Positions 16,564 through 25,618 are shown, counted from the stretch's first letter. The stretch is DNA of 64,000 nucleotides from Brevibacterium yomogidense (GCF_900163715.1 NZ_FWFF01000017.1:434001-498000); one strand, 5' to 3'. The notes: generated by a model not told the origin, from the letters alone. Made by a program: numbers and translations.

Positions 16564-17982
16564 ATGTCTTCTTCAGACTCCCGCAGTGATGCGGGAACGC
16601 TCGCGCAGCGCGCTGAGCTTCCGACGACCTCAGACGTCATCGCCGGCCTCCCCTGGAGGTGGAGAACCCAGGGTGCGATCTTCCTGGTGGGTGGCCTGGG
16701 CTTCATGTTCGACGCCTGGGACGTCGCGCTCAACGGCTTCCTCATCCCGCTGCTGAGCGACCACTGGAGCCTGACGGTCGGTGAGGCCGCCTGGATCGCG
16801 ACGGTCAATCTGATCGGCATGGCGATCGGCGCGTTCGTCTGGGGCGGCATCGCTGACCGGATCGGGCGGAAGAAGGCGTTCACCCTGACGCTGCTGTGCT
16901 TCTCGGTCTTCACTGCACTGGGTGCGATGAGCCCCAGCATCTGGATCTTCTGCCTCTTCCGGTTCTTCGCCGGATTCGGCCTGGGCGGCTGCATCCCGGT
17001 CGACTACGCGCTGGTGGGCGAGTTCTCGCCGGCGAAGCACCGCGGCCGGGTGCTCACGGCACTGGACGGCTGGTGGCCGATCGGCGCGACCCTGTGCGCG
17101 TTCGTCTCCGCATGGCTCATCTCGTTCACTGACTGGCGCGCCGTCATGCTCATCATGATCGTCCCCGCCTTCCTGGTGTTCGGCATCCGCCTCTTCGTCC
17201 CCGAATCCCCGATGTACCTGGCGAGCGTCGGCCGCCACGACGAAGCCGACGTGATCGTCCACCGGCTCGTGAAGGCGACAGGGTCCGACGTGACGGAGTG
17301 GCGCCGTGCGGAGGTCGAGCCTCCCGCGGCGGCGCCCGGCACATGGGCGGGCAAGGTCGCGGCCGTCACCGGGCAGGTCGCAGATCTGTGGAAGTGGTCG
17401 ACTCCGATCACGCTCGTGGCGTGGTCGCTGTTCGTCTCGATCCTGCTCCTGTACTACGCGGCGCTCACCTGGTTGCCGAAGATCCTGCGCGAGCAGGGCC
17501 TGGGCGACGAGGCCGCCTTCATCGTGACGGGGCAGATGACGGCGGTGGGCATCGTCGGCGTCATCGCGTCCGCGCTGCTGATCGAGTACATCGGTCGGCG
17601 CTGGCAGCTGGCCCTGTCGTCGCTCGCGGGCGTCGCTGCCCTGGTGGGCTTCGCATGGGCGCTGGAATCGTCCGGCGCCAACCTGAGTGCGACGGCGCAG
17701 GCCCTCATCCTCGTGTTCGGGTTCGTCATCCAGATCGCGATCCCCACCCTCTACACGTACGTCTCCGAGCTCTACCCGACGAAGCTGCGCGCCTCCGGCT
17801 TCGGCTGGGCGTCGAGCGCATCGCGCTGGGCGACGGGCATCGCGCCGCTGGCGTTCGGGTCGTTCCTGTGGCCAGTCCTCGGGCTGACGTGGACCTTCGC
17901 GCTGACGGGAGTGCTGGTCGTCATCGCAGTCATCCTCATGGCGGTGCTCGCCCACGACACCACGGGTCGCGAACTGGAGTGA
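16564..17982 (+). CDS. MFS transporter (sugar-porter / metabolite:H+ symporter type)
   Basis: This is a major facilitator superfamily protein of 472 residues with twelve predicted membrane segments. Conserved signatures are FMFDAWDVALNGFLIPLL in helix 1, the loop 2-3 motif GGIADRIGRKKAF, FRFFAGFGLGGCIPVDYALV in helix 4, RGRVLTALDGWWPIG, and IEYIGRRWQLAL in the second half. The Asp in helix 1 and the overall pattern match the NiaP/aromatic-acid and sugar:H+ symporter groups. The substrate is not determinable. The ATG at 16564 follows a -10 box by six bases, predicting a leaderless mRNA; an upstream in-frame ATG at 16513 would place the promoter and operator inside the gene. Confidence 0.9.
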   Translation: MSSSDSRSDAGTLAQRAELPTTSDVIAGLPWRWRTQGAIFLVGGLGFMFDAWDVALNGFLIPLLSDHWSLTVGEAAWIATVNLIGMAIGAFVWGGIADRIGRKKAFTLTLLCFSVFTALGAMSPSIWIFCLFRFFAGFGLGGCIPVDYALVGEFSPAKHRGRVLTALDGWWPIGATLCAFVSAWLISFTDWRAVMLIMIVPAFLVFGIRLFVPESPMYLASVGRHDEADVIVHRLVKATGSDVTEWRRAEVEPPAAAPGTWAGKVAAVTGQVADLWKWSTPITLVAWSLFVSILLLYYAALTWLPKILREQGLGDEAAFIVTGQMTAVGIVGVIASALLIEYIGRRWQLALSSLAGVAALVGFAWALESSGANLSATAQALILVFGFVIQIAIPTLYTYVSELYPTKLRASGFGWASSASRWATGIAPLAFGSFLWPVLGLTWTFALTGVLVVIAVILMAVLAHDTTGRELE

Positions 17983-18031
17983 CGGGCGGTCTGGCGCGGG
18001 AGGTGGACGCCCTGGACCACCTGTGAGCGGC

Positions 18032-18063
18032 TTGCCATATATACCCCCTGGGGGTATATATGG
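18032..18063 (+). promoter_or_regulatory. Copper-ATPase promoter with CsoR-like palindromic operator
   Basis: CCATATATACCCCC-T-GGGGGTATATATGG (18035-18063) is a perfect 14-1-14 palindrome. Its core ATACCCCC/GGGGGTAT is the classic CsoR/InrS-family site. It overlaps TTGCCA (18032-18037), a 17-base spacer and TATATA (18055-18060). The ATG at 18067 is six bases beyond the -10, so the transcript should be leaderless. No csoR gene lies in this window, so the regulator acts from elsewhere. Confidence 0.9.
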
Positions 18064-18066
18064 AGT

Positions 18067-20547
18067 ATGACTGACTCTCGGCGCCATCCCCCTCATAACT
18101 CTGACGCGGACCACCGCGAGCATGCGGGTAGCCATGGCGAGCACCCAGCTGGCGACGGCGATCACCGGGACGGACCCGGCGATCACCAGGACGGCCACCA
18201 CGAGCACGGTTCCCATGGCCACAGCCATGCTGGTCACGAGCACGAGCACGAGCACGAGCACGCCGGAGGCCACGGTCACCACGACCACTCCGCCCACGCG
18301 GAGCAGTTCCGGCGCCTCTTCTGGATCATGCTGGTCCTCGCGGTGCCCACCGTCGCCCTCGACCCGATGTTCGCGCGACTCGTCGGCTATCCGCTCCCCG
18401 AGTCCGGCTGGCTGACGTGGGTCGCTCCGGTCCTCGGCACCGTCATGTACGTGTGGGGCGGCCGCCCCTTCCTCACCGGCGCGGTCGACGAGATCCGGGC
18501 CCTTCGTCCCGGGATGATGCTCCTCATCGGGCTCGCGATCACCGTCGCGTTCCTCTCGTCCTGGGGCTCCACCCTGGGCGTGCTGAGTGCTGAACTGGAC
18601 TTCTGGTGGGAGCTGGCGCTCCTCGTCGTCATCATGCTGCTGGGCCACTGGGTGGAGATGCGCTCCACCGCGCAGACGGCCTCCGCCCTCACCGCGCTCG
18701 CTGCCCTCCTGCCGGACACCGCAGAGGTGGTCCGCGAGGGCGAGACCGTCCAGGTGGATCCCGCCGAGCTGGTGGTGGGCGACCTCGTCGTCGTCCGCCC
18801 CGGTGCGTCCGTGCCGGCCGACGGCCGCGTCGCCGAGGGTTCCGCGAGCATGGACGAGTCGATGGTCACCGGCGAGTCCACGACCGTCCGCCGAGCCGAG
18901 GGCGATCTCGTCATCGCCGGCACCATCGCCACTGACTCCGGTCTGCGCGTCGAGGTGACGGCGGTGGGGGACGACACCACCCTCGCCGGCATCAGCCGTC
19001 TGGTCGAGGAGGCCCAGTCCTCCAGCTCCCGCGCCCAGCGGCTCGCTGATCGTGCCGCGGCCTGGCTCTTCTGGTTCGCCTTCGTCGCTGCCATCGTCAC
19101 CGCGATCGTGTGGGGGCTGCTCGGCACACCCGATGACGCCGTTGTCCGCACGATCACCGTGCTCGTCATCGCGTGTCCGCATGCACTGGGGCTGGCGATC
19201 CCGCTCGTCGTGTCGATTGCCACGGAGCGGGCCGCCCGCGCGGGCGTGCTCGTGGCGGACCGGCTGGCGCTCGAGTCGATGCGCCGCGTCGACGTGGTCC
19301 TCTTCGACAAGACCGGGACGCTCACCAAGGGCGAACCCGCCGTCACCGACGTGGTCGTGACGGCTCGCCCCACAGTCGCTGAGGACCTCACTGCTGCAGA
19401 GAACCCCATCACTGCGGAGAACCGCACTGCTGGGGAGAACCCCGCCGCCGAGGTCGTGGTCGAGACCCAGCCGAACGGCCCGGCCGAGGGGGTCCAGCGG
19501 GACCCGGCTCCTGCCTCGGGCGCGGGGGAGGACCGGACTTCAGCCTCGGGCGCGGGGAAGGTCCGGACCTCAGCCTCGGGCGCGGGGGAGGACTGGGTGC
19601 TGCGGCTCGCCGCGGCAGCGGAGGCCGACAGCGAGCACCCGCTGGCCCGGGCGATCGTCCGGGCGGCCGAGCAGCGGGGACTCACCGTGCCCCGGGCCAC
19701 CGACTTCTCCTCGCATCCCGCGGAGGGAGTGCACGCTCGCGTCGAAAGCACCGACGGCACCGATGGCACCGATGGCACCGACGGCACCGACGGCATCGAC
19801 GTCCACGTGGGCGGCCCGCACCTGCTCACGAGGCTGGGAGGTGAGTCGCTCGACGCGACGGCTCCGTGGCGGGACGCAGGGGCGACCGTCCTGCACGTGT
19901 TCGCAGACGGCGTCGTCGTCGGCGCACTGCGCGTCGAGGACGAGGTGCGCCCGGAGTCGCGAGCGACGATCGACGCGCTCCACGATCGCGGGGTCGACGT
20001 CGCGATGATCACCGGCGATGCGGAGTCCGTCGCACGGACGGTGGCCGCAGAACTGGGCATCGACCGCGTCTTCGCCGACGTGCGCCCGGAGGATAAGGCG
20101 GCCGCCGTCGAACGCCTCCAGCAGGAGGGCCGCATCACCGCGATGGTGGGTGACGGCGTGAACGACGCTCCCGCGCTCGCCCGCGCGGACGTGGGGCTGG
20201 CGATCGGCGCCGGCACGGATGTGGCGATCGGCTCCGCGGGGGTGGTGCTCGCAAGCTCGGATCCGCGCAGCGTCCTGTCCGTCATCGACCTGTCGCGGGC
20301 GACGTACCGGAAGATGGTGCAGAACCTCTGGTGGGCCGCCGGCTACAACCTGCTGTCCGTGCCCCTGGCCGCAGGCGTCCTGGCGCCGGTGGGCTTCGTC
20401 CTGCCGATGAGCGTCGGAGCGATCCTCATGTCGCTGTCGACCGTTGTCGTCGCACTCAACGCGCAGCTGCTGCGCCGGCTCGACCTGCGGCCGGAGCGAA
20501 TCGGGGTGGAAAGGAGCGGAGCAGAAAGGATCGGGGCAGAGAGCTGA
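18067..20547 (+). CDS. copB: CopB-type P1B ATPase, copper/silver export
   Basis: This is a P-type metal-exporting ATPase of 826 residues. The N-terminus (about residues 5-80) is extremely rich in His, Asp and Glu, as in CopB proteins, rather than a ferredoxin-like CxxC domain. The membrane metal site is C370-P-H372 (VIACPHALGLAIP), characteristic of the CPH (P1B-3) subgroup. Catalytic motifs are MVTGESTTV, D414 in LFDKTGTLTKG, SEHPLARAI, and VGDGVNDAPALA. The nucleotide-binding region carries two low-complexity insertions: ASGAGEDRTS-type 30-base repeats (19510-19600) and DGT repeats (19750-19800). The CsoR-like operator over its promoter supports copper induction. Ag+ or Cu2+ rather than Cu+ as substrate is a family-based inference. 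Confidence 0.93.
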   Translation: MTDSRRHPPHNSDADHREHAGSHGEHPAGDGDHRDGPGDHQDGHHEHGSHGHSHAGHEHEHEHEHAGGHGHHDHSAHAEQFRRLFWIMLVLAVPTVALDPMFARLVGYPLPESGWLTWVAPVLGTVMYVWGGRPFLTGAVDEIRALRPGMMLLIGLAITVAFLSSWGSTLGVLSAELDFWWELALLVVIMLLGHWVEMRSTAQTASALTALAALLPDTAEVVREGETVQVDPAELVVGDLVVVRPGASVPADGRVAEGSASMDESMVTGESTTVRRAEGDLVIAGTIATDSGLRVEVTAVGDDTTLAGISRLVEEAQSSSSRAQRLADRAAAWLFWFAFVAAIVTAIVWGLLGTPDDAVVRTITVLVIACPHALGLAIPLVVSIATERAARAGVLVADRLALESMRRVDVVLFDKTGTLTKGEPAVTDVVVTARPTVAEDLTAAENPITAENRTAGENPAAEVVVETQPNGPAEGVQRDPAPASGAGEDRTSASGAGKVRTSASGAGEDWVLRLAAAAEADSEHPLARAIVRAAEQRGLTVPRATDFSSHPAEGVHARVESTDGTDGTDGTDGTDGIDVHVGGPHLLTRLGGESLDATAPWRDAGATVLHVFADGVVVGALRVEDEVRPESRATIDALHDRGVDVAMITGDAESVARTVAAELGIDRVFADVRPEDKAAAVERLQQEGRITAMVGDGVNDAPALARADVGLAIGAGTDVAIGSAGVVLASSDPRSVLSVIDLSRATYRKMVQNLWWAAGYNLLSVPLAAGVLAPVGFVLPMSVGAILMSLSTVVVALNAQLLRRLDLRPERIGVERSGAERIGAES

Positions 20548-20585
20548 GGAGCTGTGCGCAGGTGGGCTGTGCGTAGGGTGGGCCC

Positions 20586-22850
20586 ATGGTCGAAACGTCT
20601 GCGCAGTCCGGTGCCGCCCCCATGCCCCACGACGAGTTCCTCTGGCTCGAGGAGATCGAGGGAGCAGATGCGCTCACCTGGGTGGACGAGCAGAACCAGG
20701 CGACTCTCGCGGAGTTCTTCGATGACGATGCGAAGGCGACTTCGGACGCGATCCGCGGGGCCCTCGATTCGGAGGACCGCATCCCCGGCGTGAGCAAGCT
20801 GGGCGACCTCTACTACAACTTCTGGCGCGACCGGGACCACCCCAAGGGCCTGTGGCGCCGCACCACCTGGGAGTCCTACGTGACGGACAGCCCGGAGTGG
20901 GAGCTGCTGCTCGACGTCGACGCGCTGGCCGCGGCCGACGAGACGGAGTGGGTGTTCCACGGCGTCCGGGTCCGCCGCACCGACCGCCGTCGTGCGCTCG
21001 TCTCGCTGTCCCCGGACGGCGGCGACGCCCATATGATCCGGGAGTTCGACCTCGAGACGAAGGAGTTCGTCGACCCGGCGGACGGCTTCGTGCTGCCCAC
21101 CGCGAAGGCGCAGGCGAGCTGGATCGATGACGACACCCTGCTCATCGCGACGGACTTCGGACCCGGATCGCTCACCGATTCGACCTACCCGCGCAGCGCC
21201 CGTCTGCTGCGACGCGGAGAGGCGCTCGAGGACGCCCGCGAGATCATGTCCGTGCCGGTCGAGCTCCTGTCCATCTTCACCGGCGTCGACCGCACACCGG
21301 GATTCGAGCGGGCCGTCATCGTCGAGGCGATCGACTTCTACAACTCCCGCACCTGGATGCGAGAGCTCCCGGTCACCGACGACGGCATCGCAGAGGCGGA
21401 TGACCTCACCGTGAGCTGGACGCTCATCGACGTCCCGACGGACGTCTCCGTCGACGTCGATCGGGACCTCCTGCTCCTCCGGCCGCGCACGGACTGGTCG
21501 GGCACCGGTCCGAACGGCGTTCCCTTCACCGTGCCGGCGGGGGCGCTCGCCGTCGCGCCGTATGACACATTCGTCCACGGCGGGGGAGCCGCGTCCGCTG
21601 CGCCGATGGTCCTCTTCGCCCCGGAGGAGGGTCCCCAGCCGCGGACCTCGCTGCAGGGCTGGTCGCTCACCCGGGACCATCTGGTGCTGTCCTTCCTCAC
21701 CGATGTGCGCGCGGAGCTGCGGGTCGTGGACCGCGAGGTCCTCGTCTCCGGGGGCGTGCCCGCGTCCCAAGGTGGTGCTGTGTCCGAGGGTGGTGCTGCG
21801 TCAGGAGACGTCCCTGCGGGGAGGCCCGGTGCGCTGCCCGGTCGTGCGCTGCCGGGTGTGGACCCGATGCTGTCGGTCGGCCTGGGGGCCGTCGACCCGG
21901 ATGATCCGGCGACGGCGAATGACGTGTGGATGACGGTGAGCGGATTTCTCACGCCCACGACGCTGCAAAGAGGCGCGCTCGGAACCGCGGGGGAACCCGA
22001 TGCCGATCTGACTGCGGTCAAGCAGGCTCCTGAGCTCTTCGACGCGACGGGGCTCACCGTCACCCAGCACTTCACCCGCAGCGCGGACGGCACCCGCGTG
22101 CCGTACTTCCAGGTGGGTCCCGCAGACGGAGGCGGAGACGGCGAACCCGCCCCCGTCATGCTCGACGGATACGGCGGCTTCGAGCTCAGCCGGCTGCCCG
22201 GCTACGCGCCGACGATCGGGCTGGGCTGGCTGGAGAAGGGCGGCACGTACGTCATCGCGAACATCCGCGGCGGCGGGGAGTACGGCCCCGGCTGGCACAC
22301 GGCAGCGCTGCGGGAGAACCGCCAGCGTGCCTACGAGGACTTCGTGGCCGTCGCACGCGACCTCGTCGCCCGGGGCGTGACGGTGCCGCAGAAGCTCGCG
22401 TGCTCCGGCGGCTCCAACGGAGGCCTGCTGGTCGGCAACATGCTCACGCAGTTCCCCGACGACTTCGGCGCGGTCTCCTGCGGAGTCCCGCTCCTGGACA
22501 TGCGCCGCTACACGAAGCTGTCCGCCGGAGCCTCCTGGGCCGCCGAGTACGGCGACCCGGACGACCCCGCGGACTGGAACTTCATCCGGACTTTCTCGCC
22601 GTACCACCTCGTCGACGAGGAGGGAGGGACGACGTATCCTCCCGTCCTCTTCTGGACGGCGACCTCGGACGACCGCGTCGGCCCGGTGCAGGCGCGGAAG
22701 ATGGCGGCGAGGATGCAGAAGGCCGGCGCGGAGCATGTGTGGTTCTTCGAAGACCGGGAGGGCGGCCACTCCGCCGCGTCGGACAACGAGCAGGCCGCCA
22801 AGACCCGCGCGCTGTCCTACGCGTTCCTCATGCGACAGCTGAACGGCTGA
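20586..22850 (+). CDS. Prolyl oligopeptidase family protein (S9A)
   Basis: This is a 754-residue cytoplasmic serine peptidase (no signal peptide). The N-terminal half has prolyl-oligopeptidase beta-propeller-type sequence starting DEFLWLEEIEGADALTWVDE. The C-terminal hydrolase domain has nucleophile S610 in CSGGSNGGLLVGNM, Asp695/696 in ATSDDRVGP and H728 in REGGHSAASDN, plus NIRGGGEYGPGWH. A Gly/Pro/Ala-rich repeat (about 21765-21860) interrupts the propeller region. TAGGGT six bases before the ATG predicts a leaderless mRNA. It cleaves short peptides by family analogy; specificity is not established. It begins 38 bases after the copper ATPase but has its own promoter. Confidence 0.93.
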   Translation: MVETSAQSGAAPMPHDEFLWLEEIEGADALTWVDEQNQATLAEFFDDDAKATSDAIRGALDSEDRIPGVSKLGDLYYNFWRDRDHPKGLWRRTTWESYVTDSPEWELLLDVDALAAADETEWVFHGVRVRRTDRRRALVSLSPDGGDAHMIREFDLETKEFVDPADGFVLPTAKAQASWIDDDTLLIATDFGPGSLTDSTYPRSARLLRRGEALEDAREIMSVPVELLSIFTGVDRTPGFERAVIVEAIDFYNSRTWMRELPVTDDGIAEADDLTVSWTLIDVPTDVSVDVDRDLLLLRPRTDWSGTGPNGVPFTVPAGALAVAPYDTFVHGGGAASAAPMVLFAPEEGPQPRTSLQGWSLTRDHLVLSFLTDVRAELRVVDREVLVSGGVPASQGGAVSEGGAASGDVPAGRPGALPGRALPGVDPMLSVGLGAVDPDDPATANDVWMTVSGFLTPTTLQRGALGTAGEPDADLTAVKQAPELFDATGLTVTQHFTRSADGTRVPYFQVGPADGGGDGEPAPVMLDGYGGFELSRLPGYAPTIGLGWLEKGGTYVIANIRGGGEYGPGWHTAALRENRQRAYEDFVAVARDLVARGVTVPQKLACSGGSNGGLLVGNMLTQFPDDFGAVSCGVPLLDMRRYTKLSAGASWAAEYGDPDDPADWNFIRTFSPYHLVDEEGGTTYPPVLFWTATSDDRVGPVQARKMAARMQKAGAEHVWFFEDREGGHSAASDNEQAAKTRALSYAFLMRQLNG

Positions 22851-22990
22851 GTGACTGGACGGCTGGACGGCTGGGCGGCTGGATGGTTAAACGGCTGGGC
22901 GGTTGAGTGACGGAGCGGCTGGACGGCTGAGTACGGGAGTGACGGAGCCGCGGAGACACCGAGCGTGACCCGCCCCCCTCAACACCCGAT
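22851..22990 (+). repeat. Degenerate GGCTGGAC repeats after the S9 peptidase gene
   Basis: This stretch directly after the peptidase stop is made of short degenerate units such as GGCTGGACGGCTGGGC and GGCTGAGTGACTGGAC, echoing the last coding bases GAACGGCTGAGTGACTGG. It runs up to palindrome copy 2. No gene is visible. Confidence 0.7.
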
Positions 22991-23047
22991 CGAGTGAGTG
23001 CAATATGGCCCGGAATCGGCGATTCTGGGCCATATTGCACTCACTCG
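22991..23047. repeat. Palindromic repeat element, copy 2
   Basis: The left arm 22991-23017 (CGAGTGAGTGCAATATGGCC then CGGAATC) pairs with 23021-23047 over a three-base loop. Twenty-six of 27 positions are Watson-Crick and one would be a G-U wobble in RNA. The outer 13 bases match copies 1 and 3 exactly, whereas the next three positions (TAT here, ACC in copy 1) differ with compensation on both arms. It lies between convergent genes (S9 peptidase and ABC permease). Confidence 0.92.
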
Positions 23048-23134
23048 ACTCCAGGGAGGGTGCTGCTCCAGGTCGGTTGCTACTCCAGGGAGGGTGCTGC
23101 TCGAGGCCGGGTGCTGCTCGAGGGCCGTGCCGGG

Positions 23135-23198
23135 CCTCAGCGCTTCGAGTCCTCAGCGCTTCGAGTCCTCACTGCATCGAGTCGTCAGTGCATCGAGC
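23135..23198. repeat. Four 16-bp tandem repeats spanning the permease stop codon
   Basis: CCTCAGCGCTTCGAGT occurs twice, then CCTCACTGCATCGAGT and CGTCAGTGCATCGAGC. The last unit contains the stop codon of the minus-strand permease, so the three others are duplications of the gene end into the intergenic space. The region 23048-23134 holds further short GGGTGCTGCTC repeats and no gene. Confidence 0.88.
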
Positions 23199-24021
23199 GG
23201 CGCAGGGTGACCCAGGAGCCTGTCCCGACGACGACTGCCAGTCCAGCGAGTATGCCTGCCAGCCCCAGCGGTCCCATCGTTGCGAAGAACTCCAGCACGG
23301 ACGACCACGCCTCCATCCGCGTGATGATGAAGATCGCTGCGAGGAGCACGAGGGCCAGTCCTATGACGGCGATCGTGACGGCGATCGTCCCCGCGCGCCG
23401 GTAGATCGTGGCGAACCAGAACCCGGTGAGGAAGAAGAACATCGTGAGTGCGGCGACGACGGCTGCCGTGCCCACCCAACCGTTCTCCCAGACCCACGGG
23501 AGGTAGGCGATGTAGCCGTTGATCCCGTATCCGTCGGTCGCCTGCTCGAAGAGTCCCAGGAGGACGTAGAACGCGGCGAGCACAAGGGCGGAGATCGCTG
23601 CGGCGAGGACCGTGCCGAGGAAGAACTCGCGCCGCGTGAGGCTCATCGCCTGGGAGAACGGGAACGTGAGGCTCATCGCCTGGACGCCCACGGCCAGGTA
23701 GTACCAGAGCGGAGCCTGACCGCCGCCGCCGTACACCGGGGAGTCCGAGTCGACCATCCAGTAGATCGCCAGGGAGAGGAGGACGGCGGAGACGATGATG
23801 AGGAGCGGGATCCAGAGGAACGTGTACCGATTGACGAACTGCAGCCGTACCACGCTGAGGATGCGTGAGCCGGTCGAAGCGGTGCCGCTCGTCGGGGGAT
23901 CAGCGGCACGGGCGCGGATCGGTCCTGTCGCCCTGGCGGCGTCGCCGGTCGTGGTCACGGTCGTGCCTCCTGTGCTGGCCGAGGTACTGGTCGAGGTGGT
24001 GGTCGTGGATGCGGTGGTCAT
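23185..24021 (-). CDS. ABC transporter permease (partner of the adjacent ATPase)
   Basis: This is a 278-residue membrane protein. The first 50 residues are Thr/Ser/Ala-rich and probably disordered. Six membrane segments follow, starting RYTFLWIPLLIIVSAVLLSL, with the conserved-looking TFPFSQAMSLTRREFFLGT between helices 2 and 3 and a C-terminus WVTLRRSMH. Its ATG overlaps the ATPase stop as ATGA. I place it with the permeases of GntR(YtrA)-controlled ABC systems of Gram-positive bacteria, which often respond to cell-envelope stress. The substrate is unknown. Confidence 0.82.
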   Translation of the reverse strand: MTTASTTTTSTSTSASTGGTTVTTTGDAARATGPIRARAADPPTSGTASTGSRILSVVRLQFVNRYTFLWIPLLIIVSAVLLSLAIYWMVDSDSPVYGGGGQAPLWYYLAVGVQAMSLTFPFSQAMSLTRREFFLGTVLAAAISALVLAAFYVLLGLFEQATDGYGINGYIAYLPWVWENGWVGTAAVVAALTMFFFLTGFWFATIYRRAGTIAVTIAVIGLALVLLAAIFIITRMEAWSSVLEFFATMGPLGLAGILAGLAVVVGTGSWVTLRRSMH

Positions 24022-25007
24022 GTGCGTGCCTCCGATGGATCAGTGGAGCGGGATCCCGTGCCGGCCTGTGAGCCGACCTGTGAACCGGCCTGTGAACCGG
24101 CCTGTGCGCCGGGTCGTGCCTCGGACGATCCGTTCCGGTTCTTCTGGGTGAGGTGGACGACGAGCTGCTGCAGCGGGACGGGCGTGCGCTCGAGGCCCGC
24201 CTCCCGCACATCCGTCAGCTCCGCATCGCTCAGCGTGCCGAACACCGTGGCGGATGAGACGTTGCCGAGCGACTGACGGTGCAGGACCTCGCGGCCCACG
24301 ACGAAACGGTTCACCTGGTCGGCGCTGCCGGTGAGCGTCACGGCCTGGCCGCGCAGGTCATCAGTCGTCGCGTCGACCAGCAGGTGCCCGTCGTCGATGA
24401 TGAGGACCCGCTCGATGAGGTCCGCGATCTCATCGATGAGGTGCGACGACAGGACGATCGTGCGCGGGTGCTCCGCGTAGTCCTCCATGAGCCTGTCGTA
24501 GAAGAGCGCGCGTGCCACTGCATCGAGTCCCAGGTACGGCTCATCGAAGAACGTGATCTCCGCCCGCGCTGCCAATCCGATGATGACGCCGACAGCGGAC
24601 AGCTGCCCGCGGGACAGCTTCTTGATCGTGGTCTTCAGGGGCAGGCGGAAGTCGGAGATGAGCTCTTGCGCGAAGTCCTCGTCCCAGTGCGGAAAGAACA
24701 GGCGTGCGGAGCGGAAGGCGTGCTGCGGGGTGAAGTCGTCCGGGTACTTCTGGCTCTCGCGGACGAAGCACATCCGGGACAGGACGCGGGCGTTCTCGTA
24801 GGGCTGCTCCCCGAACACGCGGATGCTGCCCGATGTGGGGAAGTTCTGCGCCGTGAGCATGGACATCGTCGTGGTCTTGCCGGCGCCGTTGCTGCCGAGG
24901 AACCCGTAGATCGCATGCTCTTCGATGCGGAAACTCAGGTCGTCGACTGCGGTGGTGCTGCGGTAGCGCTTGGTGAGGTTCTGGACGTCGATGACGGCGG
25001 TCATCAT
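24018..25007 (-). CDS. ABC transporter ATP-binding protein, YtrB-like
   Basis: This 329-residue ATPase has Walker A GSNGAGKTTT near 37-47 and a weak signature LSRGQLSAVG instead of LSGGQ. Walker B ITFFDEPYLGLD and the switch His in IVLSSHLIDEIADL follow. Such divergent signatures are typical of YtrB/antibiotic-export-type ATPases. The C-terminal 25 residues are AGSQ repeats, encoded by 12-base units around 24061-24110. The start codon overlaps the GntR stop (ATGATG after GGAGGC; the second ATG at 25004 is an alternative). It is the second gene of a three-gene operon: regulator, ATPase, permease. Confidence 0.9.
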   Translation of the reverse strand: MMTAVIDVQNLTKRYRSTTAVDDLSFRIEEHAIYGFLGSNGAGKTTTMSMLTAQNFPTSGSIRVFGEQPYENARVLSRMCFVRESQKYPDDFTPQHAFRSARLFFPHWDEDFAQELISDFRLPLKTTIKKLSRGQLSAVGVIIGLAARAEITFFDEPYLGLDAVARALFYDRLMEDYAEHPRTIVLSSHLIDEIADLIERVLIIDDGHLLVDATTDDLRGQAVTLTGSADQVNRFVVGREVLHRQSLGNVSSATVFGTLSDAELTDVREAGLERTPVPLQQLVVHLTQKNRNGSSEARPGAQAGSQAGSQVGSQAGTGSRSTDPSEART

Positions 25008-25474
25008 GCCTCCTGTGGTGCACGGTGGGCTGCCTGGTCTGCGGGGTCTGCCTGGTCGGTGGAGCCCGCCTGGTCGGTGGGGTCTGTCTGCTCTGCGGCC
25101 CGTTCGGTCCGCTCCGAGTCGTCCCGGTGCTCTGTGATGAGGCGGATGACGTCATCCGGTCCCAGTCGCAGTCGGCGGGCCTCGGCGAGCAGAGGGGAGA
25201 TGTAGGCGTGCGCGAACCCCTGGGTGCGCTCGTCGACGAGTCGCGTGCGGGCTCCGGTGGCGACGAACATTCCGATTCCTCGCTTCTTGTAGAGGATTCC
25301 CCGGTCCACGAGTTCGGAGACACCCTTCGCCGCTGTCGCCGGATTGATGCGATGGAAGGTCGAGAGCTCGTTCGTGGAAGGCGCCTTGGACTCCTCCTCG
25401 AGACTGCCGTCGACGATCGAGTCCTCGATCGATTCCGCGATCTGGAGGAAGAGGGGGCGACCCTGATCGAACAT
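25004..25474 (-). CDS. GntR-family regulator, YtrA subfamily
   Basis: This is a 156-residue repressor-type regulator. The winged helix occupies residues 1-75 (GRPLFLQIAESIEDSIVDGS, APSTNELSTFHRINPATAAK, LVDRGILYKKRGIGMFVATG). Only a short helical tail follows, ending in a Thr/Asp/Gln-rich repeat (TDQAGSTDQADPADQ). The compact size with a short C-terminal dimerisation helix is the YtrA type. AGGAG lies five bases upstream of the ATG at 25474; the reading frame stays open far upstream, but only this start gives a complete domain without running into the divergent lipoate-ligase gene. An operator-like repeat lies just upstream, consistent with autoregulation of the operon. Confidence 0.92.
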   Translation of the reverse strand: MFDQGRPLFLQIAESIEDSIVDGSLEEESKAPSTNELSTFHRINPATAAKGVSELVDRGILYKKRGIGMFVATGARTRLVDERTQGFAHAYISPLLAEARRLRLGPDDVIRLITEHRDDSERTERAAEQTDPTDQAGSTDQADPADQAAHRAPQEA

Positions 25475-25497
25475 CCGAGCTCCTGCCCTGGTGGATC

Positions 25498-25521
25498 GGT
25501 TAGTTACTCGACTAGGTAACC
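25498..25521. promoter_or_regulatory. YtrA-type operator upstream of the GntR/ABC operon
   Basis: GTTAC (25503-25507) and GTAAC (25516-25520) are inverted arms eight bases apart, and GGTTA (25498-25502) with TAACC (25517-25521) forms an interleaved outer pair. The layout GTTACNNNNNNNNGTAAC resembles sites bound by YtrA-type GntR proteins. It lies 24 bases upstream of the GntR start, where binding would block the operon. The bases 25540-25600 contain direct repeats of GTGCACCCAGC. Confidence 0.7.
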
Positions 25522-25618
25522 ATTCAACCGAGGGTCGAGTCAAGGGTCGGTGCACGATCTGCACCCAGCAGAACGATGTGCACCCAGCCGAACGGTGTGC
25601 ACCGAGTAGGTTGGAGGC

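Noticed and set aside
16630..19182. Minus-strand reading frame of about 850 codons across the MFS and copper ATPase genes
   Set aside because: It runs through the CsoR-like operator and promoter and lacks any recognisable protein signature.
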